From Chloroflexota bacterium (GTDB lineage: Bacteria; Chloroflexota; Anaerolineae; Aggregatilineales; Phototrophicaceae), in assembly GCA_011523705.1 (NCBI GenBank), contig WTGC01000004.1, positions 184,633 to 248,632 on the forward strand: a DNA stretch of 64,000 nt, given 5' to 3'. Numbering within the stretch: the stretch's first letter is position 1; the number at the start of each line of letters is the position of its first letter. The notes under the pieces were generated by a model. The model was not told the DNA's origin. It saw only the letters and a program-made list of their open reading frames with translations, and did not search any database. The position numbers were made by a program, and so were the translations under genes. Positions 63,184 through 64,000 of this stretch are shown here, in pieces.

Positions 63184-64000
63184 TCAGGCGCTGAACTGAT
63201 CGAGAAGCTCTTCAAATCGCTCTCGGTTGATTTGAGGATACTTGACCAGTTGCGCCTTGAAGACCGTCATATACTGCGCGATCTGCGGGCGGGTATAAGC
63301 CTCGAAGCGAAGCGTGACGGCCGGTTGCGTATTGCTCGCCCGCACCAGCCCCCAGCCGGCGTCGAAGTTCACGCGCGCCCCGTCGACCGTCACCACTTCG
63401 TATTCGCTCTGCAAGTTTGCTGTCATCTCGTCGATCATCTTGAATTTCAAATCGTCCGGCGCCGACAGCACAATCTCCGGCGTCGCCACCAGTTTGGGAA
63501 TCTCCTCGAAAATCTCGGCGACCGTCAAATCGCTATTGCTTATGATTTCCAGCGTCTTCAGCGCGACGAGGGGCGCGTCATCGAATCCGTAATAGTCTTC
63601 GCCGATGAAGAGATGCCCGCTGACCTCGCCGCCCAGCAAGGAGCCGATTTCATTCATCTTTTGTTTCATCAAGCTGTGGCCCGATTTCCACATGACGGGC
63701 AGGCCGCCGTATTTGCTAATCTCATCGGGCAAAGCTTGCGACGCCTTGACATCAAAAACGATCGGCGTATTAGGGTGACGGCTGAGCAGGTCGCGCGCCA
63801 ACAGCGCCAGCAGTCGATCAGCGGCGATATGATGCCCATGATTGTCGATGAAGCCGCAGCGGTCGCTGTCGCCATCAAATGCCAGACCCAGATCGGCGCC
63901 CAGCGCGACAACCTTGGCTTCCAATTCGCGCGTCATCTCCGGATCTTCCGGATTCGGGAGATGATTCGGGAAGGTCCCGTCCGGCTCGCAATAGAGGCAT
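63184..64000 (-). CDS. Phosphomannomutase/phosphoglucomutase, C-terminal part
   Basis: The gene runs off the right edge; about 272 residues are visible. The reading frame continues past the ATG at 63936 to the edge with EPDGTFPNHLPNPEDPE, the segment linking domains I and II in this family. The metal-binding loop DGDSDRCG (residues ~46-53 of the visible part) and the sugar-binding GGEVSGHLFIG (domain III) follow. Domain IV ends with the phosphate-binding GLVRASNTQPAVTLRFEA. It interconverts hexose-6- and hexose-1-phosphate, feeding NDP-sugar synthesis. The active-site serine lies outside the window. Confidence 0.93.
   Translation of the reverse strand, partial: CLYCEPDGTFPNHLPNPEDPEMTRELEAKVVALGADLGLAFDGDSDRCGFIDNHGHHIAADRLLALLARDLLSRHPNTPIVFDVKASQALPDEISKYGGLPVMWKSGHSLMKQKMNEIGSLLGGEVSGHLFIGEDYYGFDDAPLVALKTLEIISNSDLTVAEIFEEIPKLVATPEIVLSAPDDLKFKMIDEMTANLQSEYEVVTVDGARVNFDAGWGLVRASNTQPAVTLRFEAYTRPQIAQYMTVFKAQLVKYPQINRERFEELLDQFSA

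Noticed and set aside
1..64000. CRISPR arrays, transposases, integrases, phage genes, rRNA
   Set aside because: No regularly spaced repeats, no recombinase or phage motifs and no rRNA signature sequences were seen anywhere in the window.

Overview
This window is about 64 kb of a moderately GC-rich bacterial chromosome with densely packed, mostly operonic genes. The best guess for the source is a member of the Chloroflexota (Anaerolineae-like). That guess rests on gene content, not on a marker phylogeny. It holds two proteins with the DUF2298 'YYY' domain, a family known to me mainly from Chloroflexota and archaea. It also holds an Agl23-like (TIGR03663-type) membrane protein, a CTC-type ribosomal protein L25 and a very large set of GT-C-type membrane proteins. 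No rRNA, IS element, prophage or CRISPR array is visible, and the only RNA gene found is a tRNA-Gly(CCC).

Layout. Positions 1-269 are the tail of an ABC transporter ATPase. Positions 405-4936 hold two convergent GT-C membrane proteins, followed (on the minus strand, upstream) by a HIT-family hydrolase. The HIT gene diverges from birA and a membrane-anchored protein of unknown function. Positions 7906-12461 hold a small membrane protein with a structured leader, gyrA, rplY and tRNA-Gly. Positions 12876-33560 form one long plus-strand run: a GT4 glycosyltransferase, a methyltransferase, three very large GT-C/DUF2298 proteins, a fourth GT-C-like protein, an ECF sigma factor with its anti-sigma factor, and an Agl23-like protein fused to an NHL beta-propeller. 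I read this run as a cell-envelope glycosylation or glycolipid island with its own sigma factor; the substrates are unknown.

Positions 33605-41155 hold the conserved translation/transcription operon nusA-ylxR-infB-rbfA-nrnA-truB-ribF, without rimP in its usual first position. A promoter and an attenuator-like hairpin precede it. It is followed on the minus strand by era and two small genes of unknown function. Positions 42969-49283 hold a histidine phosphatase, malate dehydrogenase, a PspC protein, a MATE exporter, fmt and recJ. Positions 49360-58015 hold a DUF1385 membrane protein, an eighth GT-C-like protein, mutS followed without any gap by a sulfotransferase, a ROK kinase lacking the family's zinc motif, and an orphan GAF-PAS histidine kinase. 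Positions 58133-64000 hold a secreted or anchored glycosidase-like protein, an exported protein with a PPC-like domain coupled to a two-TM protein, a methyltransferase, and the C-terminal part of a phosphomannomutase/phosphoglucomutase.

How the genes fit together: the phosphohexomutase and ROK kinase could supply activated sugars, the GT4 and GT-C proteins would move sugars from lipid carriers, and the sulfotransferase could decorate surface glycans. This chain is inference from families and proximity. Several near-consensus sigma-70 promoters (for tRNA-Gly, rplY, mdh and the DUF1385 gene) show that housekeeping promoters here follow the TTGACN-17 bp-TATAAT rule, so promoter reading by eye is reasonable in this genome.
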